Source of the DNA: Emydura subglobosa
Taxonomy: Eukaryota; Chordata; Testudines; Chelidae
Length of the DNA stretch: 64,000 bases
Assembly (NCBI GenBank): GCA_007922225.1
Contig: ML679974.1
Coordinates: 8,077,988 to 8,141,987 of the forward strand
Direction: 5' to 3'
The position numbers and the translations under genes are program-made. Of the stretch, positions 43,655 through 55,477 are shown piece by piece. Position 1 is the stretch's first letter. Each line of letters opens with the position of its first letter. The notes under the pieces were generated by a model. The model worked only from the letters and a program-made list of their open reading frames with translations. It made no database searches and was not told where the DNA came from.

Positions 43655-44525
43655 CAAATACGATTTATAGATGCCTAGCATTAAATAAATGAAGTTTTTC
43701 TTCTGTTTGCAACAGTCAGTTTGTGCCACTTAGCCATCAGAATGTATTTTTTGTGTGTCCTCAGTCATTACTTGTTATTTTCCTAATGGCCTTTTCCTAA
43801 TGAAATCTAACCAGAAGCAAATGTATGTATTCTGAGCATGAATCTCTTTTGTTTTTTATCTGTACAAATATTCAGCACAACTTTTTTTTAAACACATCTA
43901 AGTCCACGCTGAGATATTATGATTTCCCCTTCCTGTAAGCTTCAGTGAACAACTTTCACCACCTTTTACTTTAAAATGTAACTTTTTTTAGACTCATTCT
44001 TATTGCTGAACATAGCCCATAATTATCCATCAGTAAAAGAACATAAATAAATAAACTGTCAACCAGAAATATTAACAATAAAACACTTTTAGTGTTAACC
44101 TACAACAAGCTCATTTGCATATGTCTGTTTTTAATATCAATTGAGACAGCTAGCCAAAAAAGTCTCTTCCTGCAACTGATATGTACAGCAGAACTTAGTT
44201 GTACCTAACTTGTAAACAGTGATCTCTGCTGATAGAGCATCATCCAATGGTCTTTATCTAGGTGCAATGACTGCCCCTTGGCAAACACCAGGGATGGACT
44301 GAACAGGGCACCTCTAGCTCACGCTAAAGAGCCAGGTTCCAGAGCTGACAGCTGTAACACTCTCATATCCTATGTTGATCAGGAACAGAGGGGGGCACAC
44401 AACACACTCTGACCAAGAGTTACACAAGCAAAACTCATGATGCAGTCAATAGGAGGTCTGCGTGAGAAAGAACTGATTTGGCTCATAATGAAGTACAATG
44501 AAAGTCCAGTAGTTTTCAGACTGCA
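43655..44525. other. Non-coding, no clear feature
   Basis: Nothing supported. AT-rich, unique-looking. Confidence 0.45.
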
Positions 44526-44529
44526 AATT

Positions 44530-44623
44530 GATTCAGCAAGGTACTTCAGCACCTGTCTAATTTTAAGCATATGAAAGCTCACTTGCTTAATGTTAGACAG
44601 GTGTTCACGTACCTTGCTGAATC
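44530..44623. repeat. Hairpin repeat, 39-bp arms, 16-nt loop
   Basis: The left arm 44530-44568 (GATTCAGCAAGGTAC...) and right arm 44585-44623 (...GTACCTTGCTGAATC) pair at about 34/39 positions. It is the second-best palindrome here and the clearest member of the CAGCAAGGTAC family (others at 24244, 31428). Confidence 0.88.
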
Positions 44624-44629
44624 TGGCAG

Positions 44630-45215
44630 TAATTAATCCTTATTTATGGTAAAATAGTTTTGGGGGTTGGAAGGAGAAGGGCAGGGATATGGTTTCACTA
44701 TAAATACATTAGAATCTTGGATCTCTAACTTCTTGGGTGACATCAAATATGTACATATTTAGGGAATTGACAAGCAGAAAACAACAGAATAGAAGCGCAC
44801 TGACAGGCAGTTCAATAGAAAGCGAGGTTTAGAGAACTGATATTCTCTTGCAAATTCATTGCATTTTTTAAAAAATTTACCCCACGCCTCCTCTGTTTCT
44901 AGTACTCTTTAAAGGACCATTCCTCAAGCCACACTCACTGAGAGATGCTTTTTAAATTGATAAACAATGTAATAAAAATAGATTTCCATACATGATGATA
45001 ATTGGATGAAACCCCAGCTAAGGGGAAGGTGTAGTAAATGTGTGACACAGAGGGACACTGCAAAGAATTTTTTTTTAAAATGACTGCAGTTAACTGGATC
45101 GGGGTTACAAAAGGTTGGTACCGGGGTCATATGACAGATCCATATCCACTGACTCCTGTGACTACTTTTACACAAACTGCCAATGTGGCCTTCCATTTGC
45201 AGATGGCAAGTAAAA
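44630..45215. other. Non-coding, no clear feature
   Basis: The 90-codon minus frame (44924-45196) is unrecognised. Nothing else supported. Confidence 0.45.
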
Positions 45216-45224
45216 GATTGTAGC

Positions 45225-45486
45225 TAGAGCTGATAGGAAGTTTTCTGGATTTTTCAGTTTATTTTTTTTTCATTAAAAATGAGATTGGACAACTTCTCCC
45301 CCAAGCCCACCAAAATTAACGAAAAATTTAATAAAAATTGTGGTGGTTTTTCTACTGGCTTCAGAGGTGGCTGAAGTGTCTTGGCAATCCAAAAAATGTA
45401 AACAACGTTTTTTGAATGATGTCAAAATGTCACTTATAAAGAACAGTACACATTTTATAAAAATTCCAGCAGAGTGACCAGCTCTA
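45225..45486. mobile_element. hAT-like non-autonomous element, 262 bp
   Basis: Left end TAGAGCTGATAGGAAG; right end, complemented, TAGAGCTGGTCACTCTG. The flanks ATTGTAGC and AACATAGC match 5/8, a weak target duplication. AT-rich, non-coding interior like the 9984 and 30513 copies. Confidence 0.65.
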
Positions 45487-45489
45487 AAC

Positions 45490-46660
45490 ATAGCATAATT
45501 TTTTGTATCACACCCAAAGTGTGCTAGTCACACTGTAGACGAAAATGAGGCTTGCACTTTATCCTACAGCACTTTTAATCTAAAAATTGAACCATGTGCA
45601 AAAATATCAACAAGTAGTCGTGTGGGGAAGATGACACAGTAAAAAGATGTGGTTGCCTTGTTTGAATACTTCTTCAAATGCAGTTTTTAGTCTGGAGAAT
45701 GACTGATGTGAAAATTGCGCCACCTTAGTGGATCTGATGCCTGGGCCTGATTCTCCACAGAGTTACACTTTGTGCAAAGTGGATGACAATCTTTGATGGT
45801 TCCTGCAAGTCTCCAAAGGATGCTGTAAATCAATCCGTTTACACATCCAATAACCTAACCACCACCACAAATGGGCAACAGTGTCCTGGACACAGGACAC
45901 TGTGGATACAATGCCAGAGTTAAGTATCATACATCTGACAATAAAGTGGGTTCAACTTGCTATCCAGCAACCTTGCTTTCAGCTTAAAATCTTATCAGAC
46001 CTGAACCCACACACGGGAGCAGAGGATTTGAATTGAGAACGAGGAGAAAGAAAATGGAGGAAACAGGAAGGGGAGGTGGAAATTGAGAGAACTGGGTAGA
46101 ACGGGTTGGCATAATGCAGTGGCCAAGTAGATAGAATCCCACCAATAGAAACACTAGCCCTCAGTACTTGTTTCTTTCCATCACTGAGTTGAAGCTGTGC
46201 TATAAGATTGTCAGTCACAGCTCTGGCATTGCAGGCAGGCTTTTTAACTTGATTAGTGGATTTCATTCACAGTCTCTGTTGGGTGGGGGGGGATTGAGGT
46301 GGGGGTTGAGATGAGGCAATTAAGAAAATAATGCTGCTTTCCATCTGGGCTCCAGCAGGATCCTGTGAATGAACCTTATCAATCATGTTAGAAGGATCAT
46401 CAACACTGCCAGAGGTGAGGAAAGCATATGTCTCCTTGCTACTGGTGCATTTAGTCCATCCACTTACTCTGGAGTTGGAGATGCATTTTCATAAGCATCA
46501 GCAGCTTTGAAAATGCCCACGAGGAGCTATGTCTTTGAATGGGACAGGGAGAGAACTGAGTCACAGCCAAGATAGAGGGGTGGCAGAAAAATCTGCAAAG
46601 CTACTGAAAAATATTTAGAACAATCTAGTATTTACAAGTTACACTAACAAAGTCTGTTAG
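45490..46660. other. Non-coding, no clear feature
   Basis: A 95-codon minus frame (45979-46266) is unrecognised. A G run at 46285-46293. GGGCCTGATTCTCCACAGAG near 45748 is a hairpin-repeat fragment. Confidence 0.45.
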
Positions 46661-46664
46661 GCAG

Positions 46665-46768
46665 GTGTGTGTGTGTGTGGGGGGGGGTAGTGGTGGGAGA
46701 GTGGGGATTTGACTATGGGTGTGTGTGGGGGGGTAGTGGTGGGGGAGTGGGGATTTGACTATGGGGTC
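46665..46768. repeat. 46-bp tandem duplication beside a (GT)n/G run
   Basis: TAGTGGTGGGAGAGTGGGGA (46688) recurs 46 bp later at 46734 with one change, followed in both copies by TTTGACTATGGG. Each copy is preceded by (GT)n and a G run, so the duplication likely arose by slippage or unequal exchange in the GT/G tract. Recent, given its near identity. Confidence 0.9.
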
Positions 46769-46769
46769 A

Positions 46770-47360
46770 AACAGCAAAGCAATGGCTTAATACTGGGACA
46801 TTTGCCTACACCCCTCTAGCTATTTAGTGATAAACTATCAGATGTTCCGTATCTTCCTCCACTGCGTTGCCTATCCTCTTTTAATCCTTCTAAGGAAAAT
46901 TGTTTACTAGATCTCTAGCCTTACCTTCTGTTGAACCTTCAATACCCATTGAGCTGTGACTGCAGAGTGAGCACTGCCCTTCATTCCAGACGCAAAAATC
47001 TACTGTTTGTTGAATGACCAGATTCACACCCTGCCATCTACAGGACGTTGCCAACAGTGTTGGTTGTAGCCTATTGTTAGTTAACCTCTCAGCATTAGAT
47101 TGTATTCCTGTGACTGATTTGGACTTGGCTGTAGCAACCCATGCACAACATACACTCCATACATTTGTCTGAGTCTTGTAAAGATCGATACTATGTGCAT
47201 GTGTTGAGTTTGTTCAATATAGGATTAAAAGAAAAATACACTATAGAAAGGGGAAGGGACAATGGATCTTGATAGCCAGCAATCCATCTACCAAATAATC
47301 AAGTGCATTGGCATAATTCCCTGGGGGGGCTTGTCTGATGAGTTTGGTTTGGCAAGTGAA
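46770..47360. other. Non-coding, no clear feature
   Basis: Nothing supported. Confidence 0.4.
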
Positions 47361-47371
47361 GAGACCCAAAT

Positions 47372-47700
47372 TTGTGGAGCCGGAGAACAAAGAACGTTGC
47401 TGTTTTAGAAAGAACTCTTCCCGAAGCAGTTCTGCAAGAGATTCAGATGATCACTCAGAGAAGGGGAGAGAGAGCTGAGCTAAAGGAAACTGCAGCTGAA
47501 ATTGCAAAACCTGCTGGGATGCCTGAAGAAGTGGTCCTGCCTTGGGTGCTTACATGAATAGGACTGTGGACAAGTTGGATATATGTTGGCCTCTTGTTGT
47601 TTTCATTCTTTTTCTCTGAAATACTTTATTCCTCAATAAAGAATACATTCATTTTAAGAGGCGGCTCTGGTCACTGAAAACCGCTGGCCACAAGCTCCCA
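47372..47700 (+). other. Protein-like open segment followed by a poly(A) signal; possible retroelement or exon remnant
   Basis: A frame is open from 47360 to a stop at 47557 and would encode a charged, helix-like stretch (LPEAVLQEIQMITQRRGERA, then AELKETAAEIAKPAGMPEEV). It has no ATG at its start; an upstream stop lies at 47357-47359. AATAAA follows at 47635-47640, 78 nt after the stop. CTGTTTTAG at 47399-47407 could be a splice acceptor. The arrangement could be a decayed retroelement end, an LTR, or a terminal exon remnant. I do not recognise the protein. Confidence 0.22.
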
Positions 47701-47744
47701 GGTGGGAATAAGAACCAGAGGTAACTAAACCCTTCAGATTCTGT

Positions 47745-47793
47745 AAATCCAGAATAACTCCATTAAATCAATAGTTACTCCAGATTTGCACCT
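47745..47793. repeat. Short hairpin repeat
   Basis: GTAAATCCAGAATAACTCC and GTTACTCCAGATTTGCAC are complementary with few mismatches, around a loop holding ATTAAATCAATA. Typical of the dispersed hairpin repeats ending in GATTTACAC-like words. Confidence 0.65.
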
Positions 47794-47799
47794 GCTAGT

Positions 47800-49200
47800 T
47801 AAAAGTACATTATGTAGACAGGTATCCTGCCTCTGGCAGCTGACAATGCCAGATGCTTCAGAGGACATCCAAACCTCCATAATAGTACTAATTGCACAAC
47901 AGTATACTACAAAGTAAAGGCTCATCTCCTGAAGCATGAGAATTGATAGCCCTTGTAACATTGTCCGAGCAAGTATAACTGCAGAAAATATTCTTCATGC
48001 ATATCATTGTCTGAGCCTTTAAATAAATCAATAAACTTTGCGTCACATTAATCTCTTGTGCCGGAATTCCCCTGGTTAATGATACATTGTGCTAAAATTG
48101 GGGATTATATGTTGGCCTAAATCCTTGGTAGTGGCCACGAAGTACACTATGCTCCGTCTTCTCTGAGAGCTGGACACAAAGGAACACGTGCATGTGCCAT
48201 GGTGGCTCTAAGCCCGTTTTGCACACCCTCAGTCCCGGGCTGACTGGTCCTGGGCCAGCCTGGTTCCTAGTCTTGAAGGCTGCTCCAAATTACACTCACG
48301 GCCAATGGCTCCTAAGGCGCTTTTGCAGCAGCCTGGGCTTGCTGAGATGCAGGGAATCCTATACCCCATTTCTCCTGGCCTGGCCTCCTACACTGACCTA
48401 AAGGAAGGAGGGGGTGTACAGGACCTGCAATGCTGGATCTACACCTCAGGCAGATCCCCTGACATGTGGTGATCCTTGAAAAGGCCAACACTGTGTAAAG
48501 TGGTCCCCATACAGTAAAATATGAAGCTGTTGCCTTTTCTTTCCATCTACAGTTGCACTATTCTTGTACAATGGGCTGAAGGAAATGGGAGCAGATCATT
48601 TCTCTATGCTACATCAGGTTATAATTGCTGCTGAGCCCTCTGTATTAAGCTTTCCCGTATATACATGATCATTTGCAGCTAGAAAGCCATTTGAGAGGCT
48701 CTCCCATGTGTCAGACTGTTAAATTCCTGTTTGAAACAAAGAGCCAGTTTTCACCTTGCCCCCTTAATTTTGATTTTGAATTACTATCCACTCTCATGAA
48801 TCACCATAAATTGATTTGTTAGGCTGAATTCATACCAAGTAAATAATGAACATCCAAATTAGTCCACATGTAACATGGGAAGGATTAACGAATTCCAAAC
48901 ATTCATATTCTCCTGGCCCTCAGTAGTAGGCTGCAAGATATGCTTAGTGCTTTTAAATCACTCCACTGAGTTTTCTTATTAAATGCACTGTTTTCAGCCT
49001 GTATTGCATTATTAGCACTGTTGTCCTTTTGGGGCTGATGTTAATGACAACTGAAGGAGCTGAATCAGAACATGTGCCTTGGCTAAGCTCTTTATACCCC
49101 TTATACTATAATTACTTACATTTTATTGAAAAATCCAGACGGCCAAACTCACAAATGGGCGTGTGCGTGTTGATTTAATACATTACAGTACATTGTATTA
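47800..49200. other. Non-coding, no clear feature
   Basis: Frames of 69-75 codons only. Unique-looking; the last 300 bp are AT-rich. Confidence 0.45.
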
Positions 49201-49204
49201 CTCA

Positions 49205-49270
49205 AATAGGGCCCGATCCTGCCAAAGTTCACCTTCATCAGTAAAAATGACTGCAAAATCAGTCCCAGAA
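49205..49270. repeat. Half of a hairpin repeat
   Basis: GGGCCCGATCCTGCCAAAGT is the conserved outer arm of the GGCCCTGATCCTGCAAAG family; the complementary arm is absent. Confidence 0.45.
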
Positions 49271-49274
49271 TTGC

Positions 49275-49930
49275 TAAGCACACAACTGTAGAATGGCGAC
49301 CATTCTAACTCCTAAAAACACACAAGAAAGAAATATGAATTTAAGAATCTCAAATCATTCTCTTCATGCAAATGAACTTCCCTGGCAAGAAAAAGAACAA
49401 TTGCTTCAGAAATAGCAGTTGAGGACATACAAAGAGGTACCTGTAGTAAGACTTTAGTTGATCTCTGGTGATAAGTAATTTATCAATATTAAGTTGTGTT
49501 AAGCATAATTTTAAATACTGTTTCAAATAAGTAACCTTTTTTTTTGCTTGTTGCTATCGAGCCCAGGTCAAAACTGCCAACCTATGTAAATAGATACTTG
49601 CAAGAGAAGTGAAATGCAGTCTTTTTTGGAATGGCATGTAGACACTGTCTTTAACAGTACACAGCAACACTACACAATTGTGCAATGATAGGATGTAAAG
49701 AAGAATACTTAAATCTAAAATCCTCCTGTCTTTTCATTTGGGCTAGAGTATGTGCTTAATTAGATACCAACACTGCAGTCTGGTGAAATATGTCTTTCTT
49801 AAGATAAAGTCATAAAATTATATTTTCAAATACAGTGCTTATTCAGTGTATGGTAGAAGGAGTTTCTCACAATATAAGCTTTGTCTGTGCTTCCCTGAGC
49901 AAAAGGGTTAGCGCCTCATTTCATAAAGTA
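49275..49930. other. Non-coding, no clear feature
   Basis: Nothing supported. Confidence 0.4.
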
Positions 49931-49934
49931 TTTT

Positions 49935-50252
49935 GTTTTTAATAGAATTTTCCATCCCAAAGGGAAATTCAGTTATTTTGAAATTTTCTTTACTCCCTAA
50001 CTGGGACAAAAACTTGAAATTTCAAAATTTACCATGGAACAAAAATTGTGAAGAGTCTAAATTAAAGAAAGAGAAAACGTAAAAATGCAATGAGACAGCA
50101 GAAAGGAAATGCTCCTTTTGGAATTGAATTGTTTAAAAAAAAAATTCCACTAAAATTGTCTGAATCGACATATTCCTGCAAAACTTTTAAATTTTAGTGA
50201 TGCAGCATTTTCTGACAGAAAGCTGTTCCATCAAATTTTTCATCCACCTCTA
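49935..50252. mobile_element. AT-rich hAT-like element, decayed
   Basis: The right end, complemented, reads TAGAGGTGGATGAAAAATTT, matching the TAGAGCTGGATGAAAA-type terminus. Interior words (GAAATTTCAAAATTTACCAT, TTTTCTGACAGAAAGCTGTT) are those of this family. The left terminus is not clear and no target duplication is visible. Confidence 0.5.
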
Positions 50253-50254
50253 GT

Positions 50255-51565
50255 TTTTAATTAACGTTATTTGTACTACAGTTATACTTAAAGACCCTGT
50301 CATGTCAAAATGGGCCCGTCACCAAAATTTGCTTTTTTTTTTTTTTTTTTTTGGCTATGCAGCATGTGCAAACTTCTCTGCAGATGCAAAATGAGGGACT
50401 GAACCTCAATGAGGCTCTACCCAACCCTTTGCTCTTGGTTTCAGTATTTCATGTTGCAAGTCAATGCAAGGATTCTAGTACAATACGTGAGACTGGAGCT
50501 GTGTGAGATAGGGACAAAACACCCAGGACAGCCCAATCCATCCAGATCCTAGGCACTTTTGTGCGCACCATGAAATACAGACACTGTCTGGAAACCCCAA
50601 ACTCTCAAAAACTGTGAGACAGGCCCCCCCCAAAACAAACAAACAAAAACCCAACCATGATAGTGACTTTAAAAGCACCAGGGTGTTTTTTTTTGTTTGT
50701 TTGTTTTGTTTTTTTAAAGTAAATTTGGGTCTTTTTTCTCTGGTTTATGTTTGACTCCCCCCCCACATTCATCTTATGTGTTTTAGCTTCAAATGACCCT
50801 TGATGAAGCAGCTACTAAGAGTTAACTAAACAACAACATTACGTAAGCAACATAAAGCCAACAGTTCTTTTGTTTAACCAGCTGAACAGAGTATATTCTT
50901 CTTTACAACTCCTTCTGCTAAACTTGGCCTCACTGGCCCTTAACTTGTCTTTACTACAATTACCATGCTAGTTTAGCTGATTAATTTGTAGCCATTGGCA
51001 AACATGCACAGTTGGCAGGACATCATTCTATTTCAGTGACAAGTTCTATAAAAAGATCATTATTTTCATTAGCATAAATAAGTGCATGTTGATAGAACTC
51101 TGGTTTCTGAAAATAGGTTACAGTCTTAACTGTCTTTATTCATTACCCAGACAGAATTGAAAGTAAAATTATCACATCAGTGAACAATGGGCTATGTGTA
51201 AAGCCTAATGGTTGAATGCACTGTTGCAACTGTTCGGAATTATTGTCTTATAACACTCCACTGATGTAAATCTACGAACAGACATACAGTAAATTTTGGC
51301 AAACACATCCATGCTTTGTATGGTGGTGTATAAAAAGCATAAATGCCAAGGGAATCAGATGGTAAATGACAGAAAACACCCTTTTTTAAGTTACTTTGGC
51401 TTTTGTATAGCGTAGAATATTTCTGATTACTGATCTCAGTCCAGTGCTTTGCAAGATTCATTGGACCAGACTGCATTGGTTCTGGTCTTTCAGACAATTC
51501 ACTTTTGCAGGAATATTTCCCACATGATTTTTAACAGCTAATATTGCATGAGTTGACCATTAACA
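50255..51565. other. Non-coding; poly-T tract, unique-looking block
   Basis: A 20-nt T run lies at 50333-50352. The stretch 50800-51200 is free of repeat hallmarks and could be conserved non-coding DNA, untested. The 85-codon minus frame (51240-51497) is unrecognised. Confidence 0.45.
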
Positions 51566-51572
51566 AGTTGAA

Positions 51573-51655
51573 GCCGGATTCTGACCTCCTTTACGCAGAT
51601 TTTTCCACCCTAATGACTTCAGTGGGGGTGCTTCAGATTTATACCAACTGGGGGA
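51573..51655. repeat. Hairpin-repeat fragment
   Basis: GCCGGATTCTGACCTCCTTT, AATGACTTCAGTGGGGGTGC and TTCAGATTTATACCAACTGG match the arms and core of the dispersed GATTTACACC hairpin family. Confidence 0.5.
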
Positions 51656-51683
51656 AGTGACAGCAGAGTCAAGCCCTGATGTT

Positions 51684-51780
51684 TTCGGGCAGGCACCATC
51701 TATGTTTTCACAATAACTATCCCAATGATCTGTGGCGGGGGGTCCTAGGTGCTAACAGAATACAAATAGATAATGTTTTA
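51684..51780 (+). repeat. L2/SINE-type tail, plus strand
   Basis: TCGGGCAGGCACCATCTATG and GGGGGGTCCTAGGTGCTAAC followed by AGAATACAAATAGATAAT match the L2-type tail on the plus strand. Confidence 0.6.
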
Positions 51781-51784
51781 AAAG

Positions 51785-53440
51785 GTGGGGGTTTCCAAAC
51801 TGTCAGACACTCACTTCTAGCTGCAGTGGCTCTAAATCTGCTAAAATCAGTCAGAATGCAAGTGAGGGGACTGGCAAGGTGGAAATTAGAATGATGTGAT
51901 TTAAGGGTTTTGATAACTTACCAGAGCTAAAGTCAAACATTTGGAAATGAGGACACACTGCTCTCAGCTGTTACAGAAACAAATGCTTGGTAAGACTTTA
52001 AAACTATGTCAGGCCTACACAAGTTCCTTAGTCACACGTTTTGATAACACTGAATGAGGGCTGGATAAATCAACTCCTGTAGCTTGGACTCGTGTCATTT
52101 TCAATCCCTGTTTGACTGTTTTGCTGAACTGCCTGTGTGAAAGACTTAATGGAGAAAAAGGATATTCACCGTGAGCCCCAATGACTGGTTTTGACATAAC
52201 TGGCTAGTGAATATGAACTCTTATGGAAAAAATCACTGTTGCTCTTTATTAATAGGGTAAAAGCATTAGAAAAATTGCCATTGCAAGACACAGAACAAAA
52301 CATGGGAAACTGTCTTGATTTTGCTGCCATCAGGAAGTTTTGCACTTTGTTTTCAAACACTTGCCCAGACTCTCCTTTTTCTGACTTGCACCATCATGTA
52401 TAAGTCACAGGGTTACTTTGATAATCAGCCCATTAATTTAAGGAGAAGCAAGGGCAGTTAGTGGATTGAGAGCTGTAATTCTCAGGAGGGTTCAAAAGAT
52501 CCTTTAAAGCAGACTTTATACATCACAGATTCTGGGCCCAGCCCAACTTGTAACATCCCCAGGGGCCTCACAGCTGCCTGTGGGCTGCTCTGCTGGTTCC
52601 AGTCATGCATTCTTCAGCACTGGCCTGCTCCGTGTGTCAGCAGCTATGAAAGGGGGATGATATAGGATCATTCCACCAGTCCTTTATAACCAAAGCAGTC
52701 CTGCGACTGGGGCACAGTGAGGTATGGCTAAGCCACCATATAAAGGGGTCACAGCAGAAGTCAGCTGGGGCCTGAGGCTCTCTCGGTATGGTGTGTGGTG
52801 GAGGCAGGCATGGACCAGAAGGGTTCAGAGAACTCCCCCCTACCTCTGACATCTGCATGGTGACAGCCAAAATCCTAGCGTTGCATCAGGGAGCACAGTG
52901 TCACTGTGGCCCCACCACCTTGGCACACCAGCTGGCAGACTCTTAAAGGGGCAGCTGAGGGACCTCCTCAGTCATGAACAGAGATTACTGCTGCAGTTAG
53001 AATGCTTCTAGCAACTGTCCCCAGTGTGTGCTGCCTGCACCTTGGAACCTCCCTAGAGCACCAATGACTTCATAAGCCTCAGTATTAAAGGGGCTACTGA
53101 TGGCAGCAGGAAACGGGGGGGCTTTTAGGAGGATTATTTCCAGTGGTCAATAACTGAGGCATGTAGGCAGTTCAGCCCAGTACTAGTTAAATACTGAACA
53201 AGCATCCCAGAGGGTGCTGACTACAAATAAATAATACGTGCATAACATTCACATTTGATGCACAGAGTGGAAGGCATTAAAGAGCCCACATATACCAAGC
53301 ATCACCAGAGAGTTAAGCACAGATCTTTCTCATTCTAGGTATAGGGAAAAGCTGGTCACTTATGATGCTGAGTTAGTGTGTGGCAACTACTGGCAAACAC
53401 TGACTTTTTCGTACAGGTCACTATGGTTCTTCAAAATGCA
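51785..53440. other. Non-coding, no clear feature
   Basis: Frames of 60-77 codons are unrecognised. The 52520-53100 part is less AT-rich but shows no CpG island. Confidence 0.45.
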
Positions 53441-53447
53441 AACAGAA

Positions 53448-53700
53448 GCAAGCTGCTATGGATGTATTTTGGAGAGCCCCACCGAGATCAGGGCCCTATT
53501 GTGCTGGGCAATGTACAAATCCACACAGGAAGGAACAGTCACTGTTCTGAAGAGTTTAAAGTCTAAAGAGACAAGATGGACATAGGCTGGGAGCAGAAAG
53601 ACAGTGAGGGGAAATGACTGCCCAAAGTCACATAGCAAGTCTGTGGCAGAGCCAGGGAAAGAATCCAGACTTCAGTCACCTTTTCTAGTGGACCATAGGA
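53448..53700 (-). repeat. Near full-length CORE-SINE with L2-type tail, minus strand
   Basis: Read on the plus strand: tail (GCCCTATTGTGCTGGGCAAT, AAGAGTTTAAAGTCTAAAGA), body (GGGGAAATGACTGCCCAAAG, TCACATAGCAAGTCTGTGGC), head (GCCAGGGAAAGAATCCAGAC, TTTTCTAGTGGACCATA). This is the most complete copy in the window and shows that the tail and the tRNA-headed body belong to one family. The 60-69-codon frames overlapping it are not genes. Confidence 0.8.
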
Positions 53701-53704
53701 GGTT

Positions 53705-54735
53705 AAGCCCCTGCAACCCAGCCCTTCATGTTACAATTCACTAAACAATAGTCATTTGACTGAGTCATATTGAATTATTACTAACACAAGAGAAAGTTTC
53801 AAAGGTAAAGAGTCTTTCACAAATAATACATAAATGCCTCCAATGTAATCCAGAGCACAGAACAACCTATTCTGCAGAGATGAGCTGAACTGAGGGCAGA
53901 CAGTCCCAAATTTCAAGAGACAGCGGGGGATGAGAGGGAGGAGAGAATATATATATAGCTTTGGTATTTTACCCAGCACTGTGTATAACACACATTTTTC
54001 ACAATAAGATACATAAAACAGGCCCCATTTGAAATAAACACATCACAGTGCCCACTAGCAACAGATGAGTTCTATCTATGTATAATTATTAATGTATAAG
54101 ATGGCCCTATTTATAAAAACCTCAAAGCATATGGGTCAAATCTGAAAGAGAAAACACATTTGTAGAGCAGACCTTCCTTGAAGGCAGGCTAAGACCAATC
54201 CACCAGACCCTAAAAGCCTGAGGGAAGAAATGCGTCTTTCAGCTCCAGGCCCTAATGAGTCTCAAAAGTCTCCTCCTCTTTCAGACTCAGGGGAAATAAA
54301 TGCTTGCCCTGAAAATGACCAGCACCTTGCCCAGCAATCTAAATCTAGGGACTGTTTGGTGGAGCACCAAATTTGAGGTCAACTACACCTTGCCATACTA
54401 GGAGAGCCATTCTTTCAGATAGCGAGGACCCAAACTTTATACAATTTCACAGATCAAAGGCAACAGCTTTCATTTTACTTGGTGTGAAAGATGGAAACAG
54501 TAAACTCTCTGGAAAATTGGGGTAATATGTTTCCAACCACGTGTTCTGCAACTGCAATAGCAGTACATTAAAAGTATCCAGCCAAGAAGGCACAAAGAGG
54601 TGTGTAGTTGAGGCCTGGCCTGACATGACTAATTAACACATGGAGGCAGGCCTCATTTTTTGGAATACAACACTAGAGAGGTAAACGAATCATCAGATTG
54701 AAAACAGAATGTTTGTGCTAAATCAGGTAAGTAAA
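53705..54735. other. Non-coding; possible unclassified repeat 54.17-54.65 kb
   Basis: CTAAAAGCCTGAGGGAAGAA through GGTGTGTAGTTGAGGCCTGG has phrases reminiscent of an old interspersed repeat, but I cannot name it. No gene. Confidence 0.35.
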
Positions 54736-54738
54736 TAG

Positions 54739-54983
54739 GTCAGTACAGGCCCACGGACAGCATTTGCGGGCCCCAGGGTAGAACGGTCTGTCCCGTCTTT
54801 CCTGCCAGCGGCCCCGTCCACAGTCCACCCCCACTCTGCCACTGCTGAACCCCAGACTCCACCTCCTCCCCCCCTTGCTGCTGTGTCTCATCCCCACAGC
54901 AGGGCCTGGGATGGAGCAGGGCCATGGGCAAAAGAAGCCCAGGCCCTTTTGGGGTTCCTAGGCACACGCAGGTCGGTACTGAC
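54739..54983. mobile_element. GC-rich element with short inverted ends
   Basis: A 245-bp GC-rich island in AT-rich DNA. Left end GTCAGTACAGGCC; right end, complemented, GTCAGTACCGACC (11/13). Flanks TAAATAG and TAAAAG are similar, a possible target duplication with an indel. No transposase frame; the 75-codon minus frame is probably chance. Superfamily not assigned. Confidence 0.5.
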
Positions 54984-55059
54984 TAAAAGTGGATTTGCAC
55001 TGTTAATGAGAGACCATTAATATTTTCTATATTTGTTTGATATGTAATCCACATAATTT

Positions 55060-55180
55060 AGATTGGAAGTTTTCTGGGGCAGGGACTGTCTCTTCGTTCT
55101 GTGTTGGTACAGCACCTAGCACACTGGAATCCTGGTCCATGACAGGGGCTCCTGAATACACAGAGTAAAATAATAATATT
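55060..55180 (+). repeat. L2/SINE-type tail, plus strand
   Basis: AGATTGGAAGTTTTCTGGGG, CAGGGACTGTCTCTTCGTTC, TACAGCACCTAGCACACTGG and CCATGACAGGGGCTCCTGAA closely follow the L2-type tail. Confidence 0.8.
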
Positions 55181-55184
55181 GCAA

Positions 55185-55475
55185 AATTTTGGGAAAAGGC
55201 ACAATTTTGCAGGCATGAAGTTGCTTGAAACAAAATTGCAATATATTTTTGTGAAAGCATTATATACAGCCCAATGAGAGTCTTTTATGAGTAAGGACTG
55301 CAGGCTAAGGCCTTAAAGCAAAGCACCTCAACAGCTATCTAATAATATTAGCCAATTAACAATGCCTAATATGGTAATGTCTTTACTGGGAATGCTGCTT
55401 TTGGGAATTATGGCAAAGTTCCAAATGATGACAGTGGTATTATGGTATCAGTGCTAATAATGTCCATCTCATTGA
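55185..55475. other. Non-coding, no clear feature
   Basis: Nothing supported. Confidence 0.35.
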
Positions 55476-55477
55476 TA

